Positions 17,906 through 26,281 of a stretch of 52,866 nucleotides of DNA are shown here, one piece after another. Under the pieces are notes generated by a model. That model saw only the letters and a program-made list of their open reading frames with translations. It did not search any database and was not told the origin of the DNA. The DNA comes from Pseudomonadota bacterium (GTDB lineage: Bacteria > Pseudomonadota > Gammaproteobacteria > Burkholderiales > Burkholderiaceae_C): the NCBI GenBank assembly GCA_963205125.1, contig CAUJJO010000067.1, positions 1 to 52,866 of the forward strand. The letters run 5' to 3'. Position 1 is the stretch's first letter; every line of letters starts with the position of its first letter. The translations under genes and the position numbers were made by a program.

Positions 17906-17918
17906 ACGCCACCCCTGC

Positions 17919-18845
17919 TCAGCGCCTGGCGGCCGGCCGCAGCACGCAGCAGTCGCGCCCGGCGGCCTTGGCGGCGTAGAGCGCTTCGTCGGCCTCGTGC
18001 AGCAGCTCGTCCTGGCTGCTGCAGTCGTCGATGGCGACCAGCCCGACCGAACAGGTGTAGCGCAGCTCGGGCCGCTCGGGCAGCGGCTGCGAAGCGCGCG
18101 TGGCCGACCCCAGGCGCTGCATCACGGCAACAGCCGCCTGCGCGCCGACGCCGGGCAGCAGCACGAGGAACTCCTCGCCGCCGATGCGGCCGATGACGTC
18201 GTCGCGCCGCATCACCGACATCAGCACGCGTGCGAAATCGCACAGCACCAGGTCACCGCGCTGGTGGCCGTGTTCGTCGTTGATGCGCTTGAAGTGGTCG
18301 AGGTCGATCAGCGCCAGCACGCCGCCCTCGCGCCGCGGCGGCTCCAGCGCCGCGGCCAGCGCCTGCATCACGTGGCGCCGGTTGCCAAGGCCCGTGAGCG
18401 GGTCGCTGCTGGCCTGGCGCTCTGCCAGATCACGCGCCAGGCGCAACTCGCGCTCGTCGGTGCGCAGGCCGGAGACATCCTGCGCGATGCACAGCATCGA
18501 GCCGTCCGGCAGCGTCTGCTCGGCCATCGAGAACCAGCGCCCGTCGTGCATGTCGCCCTCGAAGCTGCGCCAGGGCTGCTTGCCACGGCGGCTGGCCGCC
18601 GAGGCCAGCCAGGCCTCGAAGTCCGCTGCCTGGACCACGCTGCCGACGCCGCGGCGGCGTGCCTGGCGCATCGGTTCGACCCAGGTCGGGTGCGTGCCCT
18701 CGTCGACGCCGAAGACGCTTGCAAAAGCGTTGTTGCACCACAGCAGGCAGTCGCCCGCATCGAAGAGGGCGACCAGCATGGGGCTCGCGGCCAGGCCTGC
18801 CAGCAGGGTGCGGGCATGCGGCGCTGGGTCGGCTTCGAAGATCAT
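17919..18845 (-). CDS. PAS-GGDEF diguanylate cyclase
   Basis: A 308-residue cytoplasmic protein: a PAS-like domain at about residues 15-125 and a GGDEF domain from about 140. The catalytic motif is GGEEF, preceded by an intact product-inhibition site RRDD five residues before it. SDPLTGLGNRRH marks the GGDEF start. It should make c-di-GMP from GTP in response to an unknown signal. It is convergent with the MBL-fold gene (13-base gap) and divergent from the binding-protein/kinase cluster at 18974, which suggests a shared regulatory theme. Confidence 0.93.
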   Translation of the reverse strand: MIFEADPAPHARTLLAGLAASPMLVALFDAGDCLLWCNNAFASVFGVDEGTHPTWVEPMRQARRRGVGSVVQAADFEAWLASAASRRGKQPWRSFEGDMHDGRWFSMAEQTLPDGSMLCIAQDVSGLRTDERELRLARDLAERQASSDPLTGLGNRRHVMQALAAALEPPRREGGVLALIDLDHFKRINDEHGHQRGDLVLCDFARVLMSVMRRDDVIGRIGGEEFLVLLPGVGAQAAVAVMQRLGSATRASQPLPERPELRYTCSVGLVAIDDCSSQDELLHEADEALYAAKAAGRDCCVLRPAARR

Positions 18846-18973
18846 GGGAAACGCGTCAGAGCTGATTTTCGGCCGCGGCCGGGAAAACTTCAGCCCGCCG
18901 CGGGCGACGACCCGATGACGACCCGGCGTGCCGGCTCCACAGCCACTATGCTGCCACCGAAGCCCGCACCCGC

Positions 18974-19804
18974 ATGCCTGCCGTCCCCGCTCTCACCACC
19001 CTCGCCGCCCTCACCACCGCCTGCGCCCTTGTCGTCTTCGCCGCCGGCTCGGCGAAGGCGGCCCAGGCCGCGGCGGACGTCCCACCTGCGGCGGCGCCGG
19101 CACAGGCCGCGACGGCGGCGGCGGCCTCGGCGTCGGGCGAGCACACGGCCCCTGCCGCGGGCGGCGTGCTGCGCCTGGTCAGCATCGTGCCCCTCGAGCG
19201 CCCCTCGATGGTCGCCGAGCGCGCGCTGCTGGATCTCGCCTTCGCGCGCGCGCAACTGCACTACACGCTGGAGTTCAACCCGCCCGAGCGCGCGCTCGAG
19301 CGCATGCGCCAGGGCAGCGTCGACGGCGACGTGAGCCGCACCGAGCGCTTCGAGCAGTTTCTGCCCGCAGCGCTGCGGGTGCAGCCGCACCTGCAGAACG
19401 CGTTCCACTTCGCGTTCGGTCGCCCGTCCCTGCCACGGCTGGGCGGCTGGGCCGATCTGCAGCCCTACCGCGTGGCCTACGTCCGCGGCTTTCGAACGGT
19501 CGAGCAGCGGCTTTCCGGCGCGGCGCGGTGCGACGCCACCAGCACCGCGCAGGCCTGCCTGCAGATGGTCGAGCTGCAACGCGTCGACTGGTGCGTGCTC
19601 GGACTCCCCCGCAAGGGAGAACTGCCACCGGACCTGAGCCTCGTCAAGCCGCTGCAGGCGGTGCCGATCGACGCGGCGCGCATCTACCTGTGGCTGCGCC
19701 CGGAGCAGGGCGAAGCCGCCCGTCGCCTGGGCCAAGCCTTGCGGCAGCTCGAGCACAGCGGCGAGCTGCAAGCCCTGATGGCGGCCTATCGTCAGCCCGA
19801 CTAG
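18974..19804 (+). CDS. Periplasmic substrate-binding-like protein (SBP_bac_3 type), copy 1
   Basis: A 276-residue secreted protein. A hydrophobic signal sequence (to about residue 30) is followed by an Ala/Pro-rich linker to about 65. Then comes a family-3-like solute-binding fold: LRLVSIVPLERPSM, FNPPERALERMRQGSVDGDVSRTERFE, LGGWADLQPYRVAYVRGFRTVEQRL, and a terminal helix LEHSGELQALMAAYR. No permease or ATPase gene is nearby. It is immediately followed by a second binding-like protein and a hybrid kinase, so a sensing role is more likely than transport. Only two bases separate its stop from the next in-frame ATG. Confidence 0.82.
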   Translation: MPAVPALTTLAALTTACALVVFAAGSAKAAQAAADVPPAAAPAQAATAAAASASGEHTAPAAGGVLRLVSIVPLERPSMVAERALLDLAFARAQLHYTLEFNPPERALERMRQGSVDGDVSRTERFEQFLPAALRVQPHLQNAFHFAFGRPSLPRLGGWADLQPYRVAYVRGFRTVEQRLSGAARCDATSTAQACLQMVELQRVDWCVLGLPRKGELPPDLSLVKPLQAVPIDAARIYLWLRPEQGEAARRLGQALRQLEHSGELQALMAAYRQPD

Positions 19805-19814
19805 GATGCCGGGC

Positions 19815-20609
19815 ATGCTTGTCGCACGGCTCGAACGGCGTCACCTCCAGCCCGGCCTGCGCGCGCTGGCGCTGCTGGCGGCTCTGCTCGGGTCGGCGCC
19901 TGCGCTCCCTGCGGCGCAGACCATCACCGTTGCGGCCGAGGACGACTGGGCGCCCTATTCCTTCGTGGCACCCGGGCAGACGCAGCCGCAGGGCCTGGCC
20001 GTGGACATCGTGCGCGAGGCCTTCGCGACGCAAGGCATCGAGGTGCGCTTCGTCGGCGTGCCCTTCACGCGCTGCATGTTCCTTGCACGCACCGGGCAGG
20101 TCGCGGGCTGCTTCAACGTGACACAGGTCGCCGACCTGCGCGACGCCTACATCTGGCATGTCACGCCGATGTTCCACGAGGAGCTGGCGATCTTCGGCCG
20201 CAAGGGCAGCCCGCGAACGGACCTCGGCCTCGCCGACCTCGAAGGCAAGCGCGTGGGCTTCACGCTCGGCTACACCTACCCGACGGCCTTCCGCCAGAAC
20301 CCGCGTGTCGAGAAGGTGGCCGCCAAGGGTGACCAGCAACTGCTGGAACTGCTGCTGGCTGGACGCGTCGACTACATCCTCGCCAACACCGCACCGGCCC
20401 GGTTGCGCCTGTCGACGCAGCCGCAGATGCGCGCGGCAATCGAGCGCGTGGGGGTGATCTCGCAGGACGGCTTCTGGCTCGCCTTCACGCGCGCCGACCC
20501 GCAGGGCGAGCAACTGGCGGCCCGCTTCGAGCAGGGTCTTGCCGCGCTGCGTGCCAGCGGCCGGCTGGCGGCGATGCAGGCTGCGCTGCACAAGCGCCTG
20601 GGCTCCTGA
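19815..20609 (+). CDS. Periplasmic substrate-binding-like protein (SBP_bac_3 type), copy 2
   Basis: A 264-residue secreted protein with a signal sequence ending near PALPAAQ. The fold is clearer than in copy 1: ITVAAEDDWAPYSF, GLAVDIVREAFATQGIEVRFVGVPFTRCMFLARTGQVAGCFNVT, LEGKRVGFTLGYTYP and LLLAGRVDYILAN are standard family-3 solute-binding segments. ATG 19815 has AGGA eight bases upstream; ATG 19806 is also possible. It lies 18 bases before the kinase start and belongs to the same operon. No transporter partner is present. The two copies are divergent in sequence, so they probably bind different ligands. Confidence 0.88.
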   Translation: MLVARLERRHLQPGLRALALLAALLGSAPALPAAQTITVAAEDDWAPYSFVAPGQTQPQGLAVDIVREAFATQGIEVRFVGVPFTRCMFLARTGQVAGCFNVTQVADLRDAYIWHVTPMFHEELAIFGRKGSPRTDLGLADLEGKRVGFTLGYTYPTAFRQNPRVEKVAAKGDQQLLELLLAGRVDYILANTAPARLRLSTQPQMRAAIERVGVISQDGFWLAFTRADPQGEQLAARFEQGLAALRASGRLAAMQAALHKRLGS

Positions 20610-20627
20610 AGACCGCAAGGCGCAGCC

Positions 20628-23465
20628 ATGGCTCCGTACGCCCAAGCGCAGCCGGCACAGCAGGGAAAGGCGGCCGCACGGGCCTCGATCGCGCGGCGCA
20701 TCATCGTCCTCATCGTCGTCACCAGCGCACTGCTGTCGACGCTGGCCACCGCCTACTACCTGCACCAGGAGTACCGCCGCGGCGTCGACGAGCTGAACGC
20801 GCAGTTCGACGGGATCGCGCTCAGTCACGTGCCGGCGCTTGCCGCCAACGTCTGGGTGCTCGACCACGAGCAGACGCGCGAGCAGCTCGAGGGCATCCGG
20901 CGCCTGCCCGGCATCGTCGGCGCCACGGTGATCATCGACCCGCCCTGGCCGGCGCTGGAGCAGGAGCAGGCGCAGGGGAAGGCAGTCGCCGACCGCGGCG
21001 CGACGCTGCGCCGCGACTTCGAGCTCAGGTATCGCGCCGCCGGCACCGCCGGCACCGCCGGCACCGATGGCGCAAGCAGCGCAGGCGGCCCGCCGATCGG
21101 CACGCTGCGCGTGACGGCCTCGCTCGACGGCCTGAAGCAGCGCCTGTGGGCCACCGGCGGGCAGATCTTCGGCCTCGAGCTGCTGCGCGCCACGGTGCTC
21201 TCGACGGTGCTCATCCTCGGCCTGCGCCGGCTCGTGACGCGGCGCCTCGAGCGCATCGCCGACTACACCGCGGGCCTGAGCCTGGACAAGCTCGACCAGC
21301 CCGAGCACGCGCCGCCGGGGGCCGCCCAGGGCGGCGACGACATCGACCGGCTCGGCCAGGCCATCGACGGCATGCGCCGGCAACTGCGCGAGGAGGTCGA
21401 CCGCCGCATCGACGTCGAGGCGCGCTCGCGCGGGCTCGAGGTCGAGAAGCAGGCCGCCGAGCTTGCCAACGCGACGAAGAGCGAGTTCCTCGCGTCGATG
21501 AGCCACGAGATCCGCACGCCGATGAACGCCGTGATCGGCATGGCCAACCTCGCGCTGCAGGGCCCGCTGCCGCAGCGCGAGCGCGGCTACGTCGAGCGCG
21601 TGCTGTCGTCGGCGCAGCTGCTGCTGGGCATCCTCAACGACATCCTCGACTACTCCAAGGTCGAGGCCGGCATGCTGCAGATCGAGCATGCCGAGTTCGA
21701 GCTGCAAGGCGTGCTCGACGAGGTCGCCAACCTGGTCGGCCTGCGCGTCGAGGAGAAGGGCCTCGAACTCGTCTTCGACCTGCCCGACGAGCTGCCGCGC
21801 CCGCTCCTGGGCGACGCGCTGCGGCTGCGCCAGGTGCTGCTCAACCTCTGCAGCAACGCCGTCAAGTTCACGCAGCAGGGCGCGGTGACGCTGCGCGTCA
21901 CCACCCGCGAGCGCGGCCCGCGCGAGATCGTGCTCGGATTCGAGGTGATCGACAGCGGCATCGGCATGAGTGCCGCCGAGACGGACACGCTCTTTCGGCC
22001 CTTCACGCAGGCCGACCGTTCGATCGCGCGGCGCTTCGGCGGCACCGGCCTCGGGCTTGCGATCAGCCAGCGGCTGATGCAGCTCATGGGCTCGCGCATC
22101 CGCGTGCAGAGCGTGCCGGGGCAAGGCAGCTGCTTTGCCTTCGACCTGCGCCTGGGCGTGCCCGCGCACTCGGGCGCGGCATCCCGCGGCGCGGGCGGCA
22201 GGCTGCAGGGGCGGCTGCTCGTCGTCGACGACGCCGAGGCCGCGCGCCTGGTGCTGCGGGCGATGGGCACGCGCCTGGGCTTTCGGGTCGATGCCGTCGC
22301 CGACGGCGAGGCCGCGCTGCAGGCGGTGTCCGCGGCCGAGGCGGCAGGGCAGCCCTACCGCATCGTGTTGATGGACTGGCGCATGCCGGGCATGGACGGC
22401 GCCGAGTGCGCGCGCCGCATCGCCGCCGGCACCACGCAGCCGCCCTGCGTGCTGATGGTGAGCGCCCTCGGACGCGACGAGATGCTGCGCCGGCTGCAGG
22501 CGCAGGCGCTGCCGGTGGCCGCCGTGCTGACCAAGCCGGTCACGCCTTCGTCGCTGATCGATGCCTGCCAGGGCGCGCTTGGCCTGCAGCCGGCGCGGTC
22601 ATCGTCGTCACCGTCGTCGTCGTCGTCATCGTCGCCGACGTCCGACCGCACTGCGCGCTACCGGCAACGGCTCGAGGGCCTGCGCGTGCTGCTGGCCGAG
22701 GACAACGAGGTCAACGTCGAGCTCGCCGTCGACCTGCTGCAGCGCGTGGGCCTGCGCGTGCTCGTCGCGCGCGACGGCGAGCAGGCGCTGGCGGCGCTGC
22801 GCGCGCACCCGGTGGATGGCGTGCTGATGGACTGCCAGATGCCCGTCGTCGACGGCCTCAGCGCCGCGCGCCGCATCCGCGAGGAGCCGGCCTGGCGCAG
22901 CCTGCCGGTGATCGCGATGACCGCCAACGCGATGGTCGGCGACCGCGAGCAGGCGCTGGCCGCCGGCATGAACGACCACGTGCCCAAGCCCATCGACGTC
23001 GAGGCCTTGTACGCGGCGCTGGCGCGCTGGCTGCCGCAGGCGCCCGGCGGCGGTAGCGGCGAGACCCCGGGCGCCGCCGAGCCCGGCGGCCTGCCGCCGC
23101 TGCCCGGCATCGACGCCGAGGCCGGCCTGCAGCGCGCGGCGGGCCAGCAGGCGCTCTACCGCCGGCTGCTGCGGCTGTTCGAGCGCCAGCTGCAGCGCTT
23201 CGTGCCCGAGCTGCGCGCGGCGATCGAGGCCGGCGACTATGCCGCGGCGTCCGGGCTCGTGCATGCGCTCAAGGGCGCGGCGTCGACCGTCGGCGCGCAC
23301 GAGATCGACCTCGCGGCGCAGGCGCTCGAGCAGGCGCTTGCCACCGACGCCAGCGGCGCGGCGCGGCGCGCGGCGGTGCAGACGCTGGACGACGAGATCG
23401 ACCGCGTGCGCCCGGGCCTGCAGGCGCTCACTGGACTCCCCTCCGCGCTGCACGCTGCCGGATGA
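20628..23465 (+). CDS. Hybrid sensor histidine kinase with two receiver domains and an Hpt domain
   Basis: A 945-residue inner-membrane kinase. TM1 is at about 25-45, a periplasmic sensor region runs to about 178, and TM2 is at about 180-198, followed by a HAMP-like linker. The H-box SHEIRTPMN carries H293, and the ATPase has FGGTGLGLAI. Receiver 1 has D583 (LMDWRMPG), receiver 2 has D735 (LMDCQMP), and a C-terminal Hpt domain has H879 (VHALKGAAS). This is a complete His-Asp-Asp-His phosphorelay scaffold, BvgS/BarA-like, needing an external response regulator. A poly-serine linker joins the two receivers. It is the third gene of an operon with two orphan binding proteins, which may present the ligand. 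Confidence 0.95.
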   Translation: MAPYAQAQPAQQGKAAARASIARRIIVLIVVTSALLSTLATAYYLHQEYRRGVDELNAQFDGIALSHVPALAANVWVLDHEQTREQLEGIRRLPGIVGATVIIDPPWPALEQEQAQGKAVADRGATLRRDFELRYRAAGTAGTAGTDGASSAGGPPIGTLRVTASLDGLKQRLWATGGQIFGLELLRATVLSTVLILGLRRLVTRRLERIADYTAGLSLDKLDQPEHAPPGAAQGGDDIDRLGQAIDGMRRQLREEVDRRIDVEARSRGLEVEKQAAELANATKSEFLASMSHEIRTPMNAVIGMANLALQGPLPQRERGYVERVLSSAQLLLGILNDILDYSKVEAGMLQIEHAEFELQGVLDEVANLVGLRVEEKGLELVFDLPDELPRPLLGDALRLRQVLLNLCSNAVKFTQQGAVTLRVTTRERGPREIVLGFEVIDSGIGMSAAETDTLFRPFTQADRSIARRFGGTGLGLAISQRLMQLMGSRIRVQSVPGQGSCFAFDLRLGVPAHSGAASRGAGGRLQGRLLVVDDAEAARLVLRAMGTRLGFRVDAVADGEAALQAVSAAEAAGQPYRIVLMDWRMPGMDGAECARRIAAGTTQPPCVLMVSALGRDEMLRRLQAQALPVAAVLTKPVTPSSLIDACQGALGLQPARSSSSPSSSSSSSPTSDRTARYRQRLEGLRVLLAEDNEVNVELAVDLLQRVGLRVLVARDGEQALAALRAHPVDGVLMDCQMPVVDGLSAARRIREEPAWRSLPVIAMTANAMVGDREQALAAGMNDHVPKPIDVEALYAALARWLPQAPGGGSGETPGAAEPGGLPPLPGIDAEAGLQRAAGQQALYRRLLRLFERQLQRFVPELRAAIEAGDYAAASGLVHALKGAASTVGAHEIDLAAQALEQALATDASGAARRAAVQTLDDEIDRVRPGLQALTGLPSALHAAG
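22599..22635 (+). repeat. TCG/TCA trinucleotide tract encoding poly-serine linker
   Basis: About 12 near-perfect TCG/TCA triplets with a few CCG interruptions encode a serine-rich linker between the two receiver domains of the hybrid kinase. Unit gain or loss would keep the frame and alter only linker length. Confidence 0.75.
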
Positions 23466-23549
23466 GCTTGGGAGCGGCCCGGCGCGCTCATCCCCCAGGC
23501 CGGCACCGCAACGCTGTAGCCCGGCACGCGCGGCCGCGCGCCGCGGCGG

Positions 23550-24410
23550 CTACAGGCCGCGCACCATCTCCACGTGCGCGATGCCGGCCTCGTCGAACTC
23601 GGGGCCGCGCGGCTGGAAGCCTGCGCGCAGGTAGAAGGCGGCGGCGCTGGTCTGCGCGTGCAGCAGCACCTCGCGCTCGCCGCGGGCGCGCGCGGCGCCC
23701 ATCAGCGCGTCCAGCACCGCGCGGCCGATGCCGCTGCCGCGCACCGAGGCCAGCACCGCCATGCGGCCGATCTTGGCCGTGCCCGGCACATGCTCGAGCA
23801 GCCGCCCGGTGGCCAGCGGCATCCCCATGCGGTTGTAGGCCACCGCATGCACGCAGCCGGCGTCGGCGGCGTCCCACTCCATCTCGGCGGGGATCCTCTG
23901 CTCGTCGATGAAGACGGCGCTGCGGATCGGCCGCGCGTCGCCTTCCAGCTCCGCCCAGGAGCCCAGCCGCACCCGCGCCGCAGGCTCGCCCGCCTCGAAG
24001 CCCAGCAGCGCCTGCCGCAGCAGCGCCGGCACCGGCCTGGGCTTGCCCGTGGACGGGTCGACGAAGACGTAGACGATCTCGCCGTGCACGAGGCGCGCGT
24101 CCTCGCGCAGGCATGCGCAGGCGATGGCGATCGAGGAGCGCCCGACGTGCGTGCAGCGCAGGCCCAGCGCGAGCAAGTCCTCGTGCCGCGCCGGCGCCTC
24201 GTACTCGAGCGTGGCCTTGCGCACGCGAAGCTCGCCCTGCAGCTGCGCCATCGTCCGGCGGTAGGGCAGCGCCTGCGCGCGGAAGTAGCCGGCGATCGCG
24301 CTGTCGAACCAGGCTAGGTAGTGGCTGCTGAAGACGACGCCGTCCATGTCGACTTCGGCGCGGCGCACGCGCAGGCGCTCGAGGTGACGAAAACCGTGGG
24401 CAGGGCTCAT
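23550..24410 (-). CDS. Acyl-CoA thioesterase-GNAT acetyltransferase fusion
   Basis: A 286-residue two-domain protein. Residues 1 to about 135 form a hot-dog thioesterase of the YbgC/FadM type (VDMDGVVFSSHYLAWFDSA, then RKATLEYEAPARHEDLL). Residues about 150-286 form a GNAT domain, with the acetyl-CoA loop region IGRMAVLASVRGSGIGRAVLDALM and a LHAQTSAAAFYLRAGF tail like ElaA/YjcF relatives. Substrates of both halves are unknown. ATG 24410 overlaps the stop of the upstream hydrolase gene (ATGA), indicating coupled translation. Confidence 0.88.
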   Translation of the reverse strand: MSPAHGFRHLERLRVRRAEVDMDGVVFSSHYLAWFDSAIAGYFRAQALPYRRTMAQLQGELRVRKATLEYEAPARHEDLLALGLRCTHVGRSSIAIACACLREDARLVHGEIVYVFVDPSTGKPRPVPALLRQALLGFEAGEPAARVRLGSWAELEGDARPIRSAVFIDEQRIPAEMEWDAADAGCVHAVAYNRMGMPLATGRLLEHVPGTAKIGRMAVLASVRGSGIGRAVLDALMGAARARGEREVLLHAQTSAAAFYLRAGFQPRGPEFDEAGIAHVEMVRGL

Positions 24411-25342
24411 GGCAGCAATTGTTGCTTCATCGCCGCCGCGGCCGCGTCCAGCGCCAGCGTCGCTTCCCTGATCGCCCGGCCCATCTTGATGAAGTCGTGA
24501 GTCACCCCGCGGTAGAGCTCGAGCGTGACGGCCACGCCGGCCGCGCGCAGGCGATCGGCGTAGGCCAGGCCCTCGTCGAGCAGCGGGTCGCACTCGGCGA
24601 GGATGACGCAGGCGCTGGCCACGCCCTCGAGATCCTCGGCCTGCAGCGGCGCGAAGCGCCAGTCCTCGCGCTGGCCGCGCGGGATGTACTGGTCGAAGAA
24701 CCAGGCGATGGCATCGTCGTCGAGCAGGAAGCCGCGCGCAAAGCGCCGGTGCGACGCGCTGTCGGCATGTGCCGCGGTGCCCGGCGTGATCAGCAACTGC
24801 AACGCAAGAGGCAGGCCGAGCTCGCGCGCGTGGATCGCCGCCACGGCGGCCAGCGTGCCGCCCGCGCTGTCGCCGCCGACGCCAAGCCGCGCGCCGTCGA
24901 GCCCGAATTCATCGCCATGCTCGGCCAGGTGCTGCAAGGCCGCCCAGCTGTCGTCGACGGCGGCCGGGAACGGGTGCTCGGGCGCCAGCCGGTAGTCCAG
25001 CGCGAGCACCGCGCAGCCGCTGCGCAGCGCGAGCTGGCGGCACAGGCTGTCGTGCGTCTGCAGGCCGCCGATGACGAAGCCGCCGCCGTGCAGGTAGAGC
25101 AGCACCGGCAGCCGCGCATGCGAAGGCGCGTAAAGCCGCGCCGGCCGCGGCCGGCCGTCCCCGCCCGGCAGGTCGAGCGCCTGCACCCGCGGCAGCGGCG
25201 CCCGCGGCAGATCGAGCACCTCGGCCGCGGCCACGTAGGCCAGCCGCGCCTGCGGTGGCGACAGGTGATGCAGCGGCGTGCGCCGCGCCCGCCCGATGCG
25301 CTGCAGCAGCTCGGCCATGGCGGGGGTCAACATCGGGTTCAT
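24407..25342 (-). CDS. Alpha/beta hydrolase, hormone-sensitive-lipase family
   Basis: A 311-residue esterase/lipase. It has the HSL oxyanion motif HGGGFVIGG, the nucleophile elbow GDSAGG, ECDPLLDEG for the catalytic aspartate, and GVTHDFIKM for the catalytic histidine. Family enzymes hydrolyse short acyl esters. ATG 25342 gives MNPMLTPAMAELLQRI, as relatives begin; the in-frame upstream stretch runs into the tRNA gene and is not coding. It is the first gene of a two-gene minus-strand operon with the thioesterase-GNAT protein. Confidence 0.93.
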   Translation of the reverse strand: MNPMLTPAMAELLQRIGRARRTPLHHLSPPQARLAYVAAAEVLDLPRAPLPRVQALDLPGGDGRPRPARLYAPSHARLPVLLYLHGGGFVIGGLQTHDSLCRQLALRSGCAVLALDYRLAPEHPFPAAVDDSWAALQHLAEHGDEFGLDGARLGVGGDSAGGTLAAVAAIHARELGLPLALQLLITPGTAAHADSASHRRFARGFLLDDDAIAWFFDQYIPRGQREDWRFAPLQAEDLEGVASACVILAECDPLLDEGLAYADRLRAAGVAVTLELYRGVTHDFIKMGRAIREATLALDAAAAAMKQQLLP

Positions 25343-25449
25343 GAAGAATCGACGCCGCAGGCACCGAGGACAGAATGCCGAGCCCAAGCAAGCAGGGGCC
25401 GGGCGTTGCCGCCAGGCCCCTGAAGCTTCTCTTGAAGTCCTACCGAATC

Positions 25450-25526
25450 TGGTAGGCGCGATTGGACTCGAACCAACGACCCCCACCATGTCAAGGTGGT
25501 GCTCTAACCAGCTGAGCTACGCGCCT
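25450..25526 (-). tRNA. tRNA-Val (GAC anticodon)
   Basis: A 77-base cloverleaf on the minus strand with encoded CCA. The acceptor stem AGGCGCG pairs with CGCGCCT, the anticodon stem CCACC pairs with GGTGG around the loop TTGACAT, and the T-loop has TTCGA. The anticodon GAC reads valine codons GUC and GUU. The acceptor is 7 base pairs without mismatch. Confidence 0.96.
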
Positions 25527-25555
25527 GGAAAGCCCTGCAGTATAGCGAATTTTCG

Positions 25556-26215
25556 ATGCCCTCCATCCTTCACCTCGACGCCGCGCTCGTGCTCGTGAAC
25601 AAGCCCGCCGGCTTGCTCTCGGTTCCCGGGCGCGGGCCTGCGGGCGCGGACTGTGCGTGGGCACGCGTGTTGCCGCTGGCCGGCGATGCCCAGGTCGTGC
25701 ACCGCCTGGACATGGCGACCTCGGGCCTGCTGCTCTTCGCGCGCGGCGCGGCGATGCAGCGTGCGCTCTGCCTGGCCTTCGAGGCGCGCCGCGTCGACAA
25801 GGGCTACGAGGCGCTGGTGCACCGCGGCCCTGACGAGGACCGCGGCGAGATCGCGCTGCCGCTTGCCGCGGACTGGCCGCGCCGTCCGCGGCAGAAGGTG
25901 GACCTCGCACAGGGCAAGCCCAGCCTCACGCGCTGGCAGGTGCTGGCGCGCGAGGGCGCGTGCACGCGCCTGGCGCTGCAGCCGGTGACCGGGCGCACGC
26001 ACCAGTTGCGCGTGCATCTGGCGGCGATGGGCTGGCCCATCGTCGGCGATGCGCTCTATGGCGATGCGCTCTACGGCGATGACGACGGCAATGACGGCGG
26101 CGATACCGCGGGCGCGGACGCGGCGCCACGCTTGATGCTGCACGCCTGCGCGCTTGGACTGGCGCATCCGCTGGACGGGCGCGCGCTGCACTGGCGTTCG
26201 CCGGCACCGTTCTGA
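25556..26215 (+). CDS. RluA-family pseudouridine synthase
   Basis: A 219-residue enzyme that converts uridine to pseudouridine in RNA. The catalytic aspartate is D52 in VHRLDMATSGLLLFA, and GRTHQLRVHLAAMGWPIVGD is the second family signature. Length and lack of an S4 domain fit the short RluA subgroup. An acidic insert near residues 163-183 repeats GDALYGD and adds DDDGNDGGD, an unusual expansion not typical of the fold. Target RNA is not known. It is divergent from tRNA-Val and followed by an SDR gene. Confidence 0.92.
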   Translation: MPSILHLDAALVLVNKPAGLLSVPGRGPAGADCAWARVLPLAGDAQVVHRLDMATSGLLLFARGAAMQRALCLAFEARRVDKGYEALVHRGPDEDRGEIALPLAADWPRRPRQKVDLAQGKPSLTRWQVLAREGACTRLALQPVTGRTHQLRVHLAAMGWPIVGDALYGDALYGDDDGNDGGDTAGADAAPRLMLHACALGLAHPLDGRALHWRSPAPF

Positions 26216-26281
26216 GCCGCGCGGCGCCGCCTTGTGCCGTCCGAGCCCGTGCGGGGCCGCAGCGCGGCTATGCTCGTCGCC

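Noticed and set aside
21040-21075. GGCACCGCC tandem triplet in the hybrid kinase
   Set aside because: Only three units coding AGTAGTAGT in the sensor region; too short to treat as a separate element.
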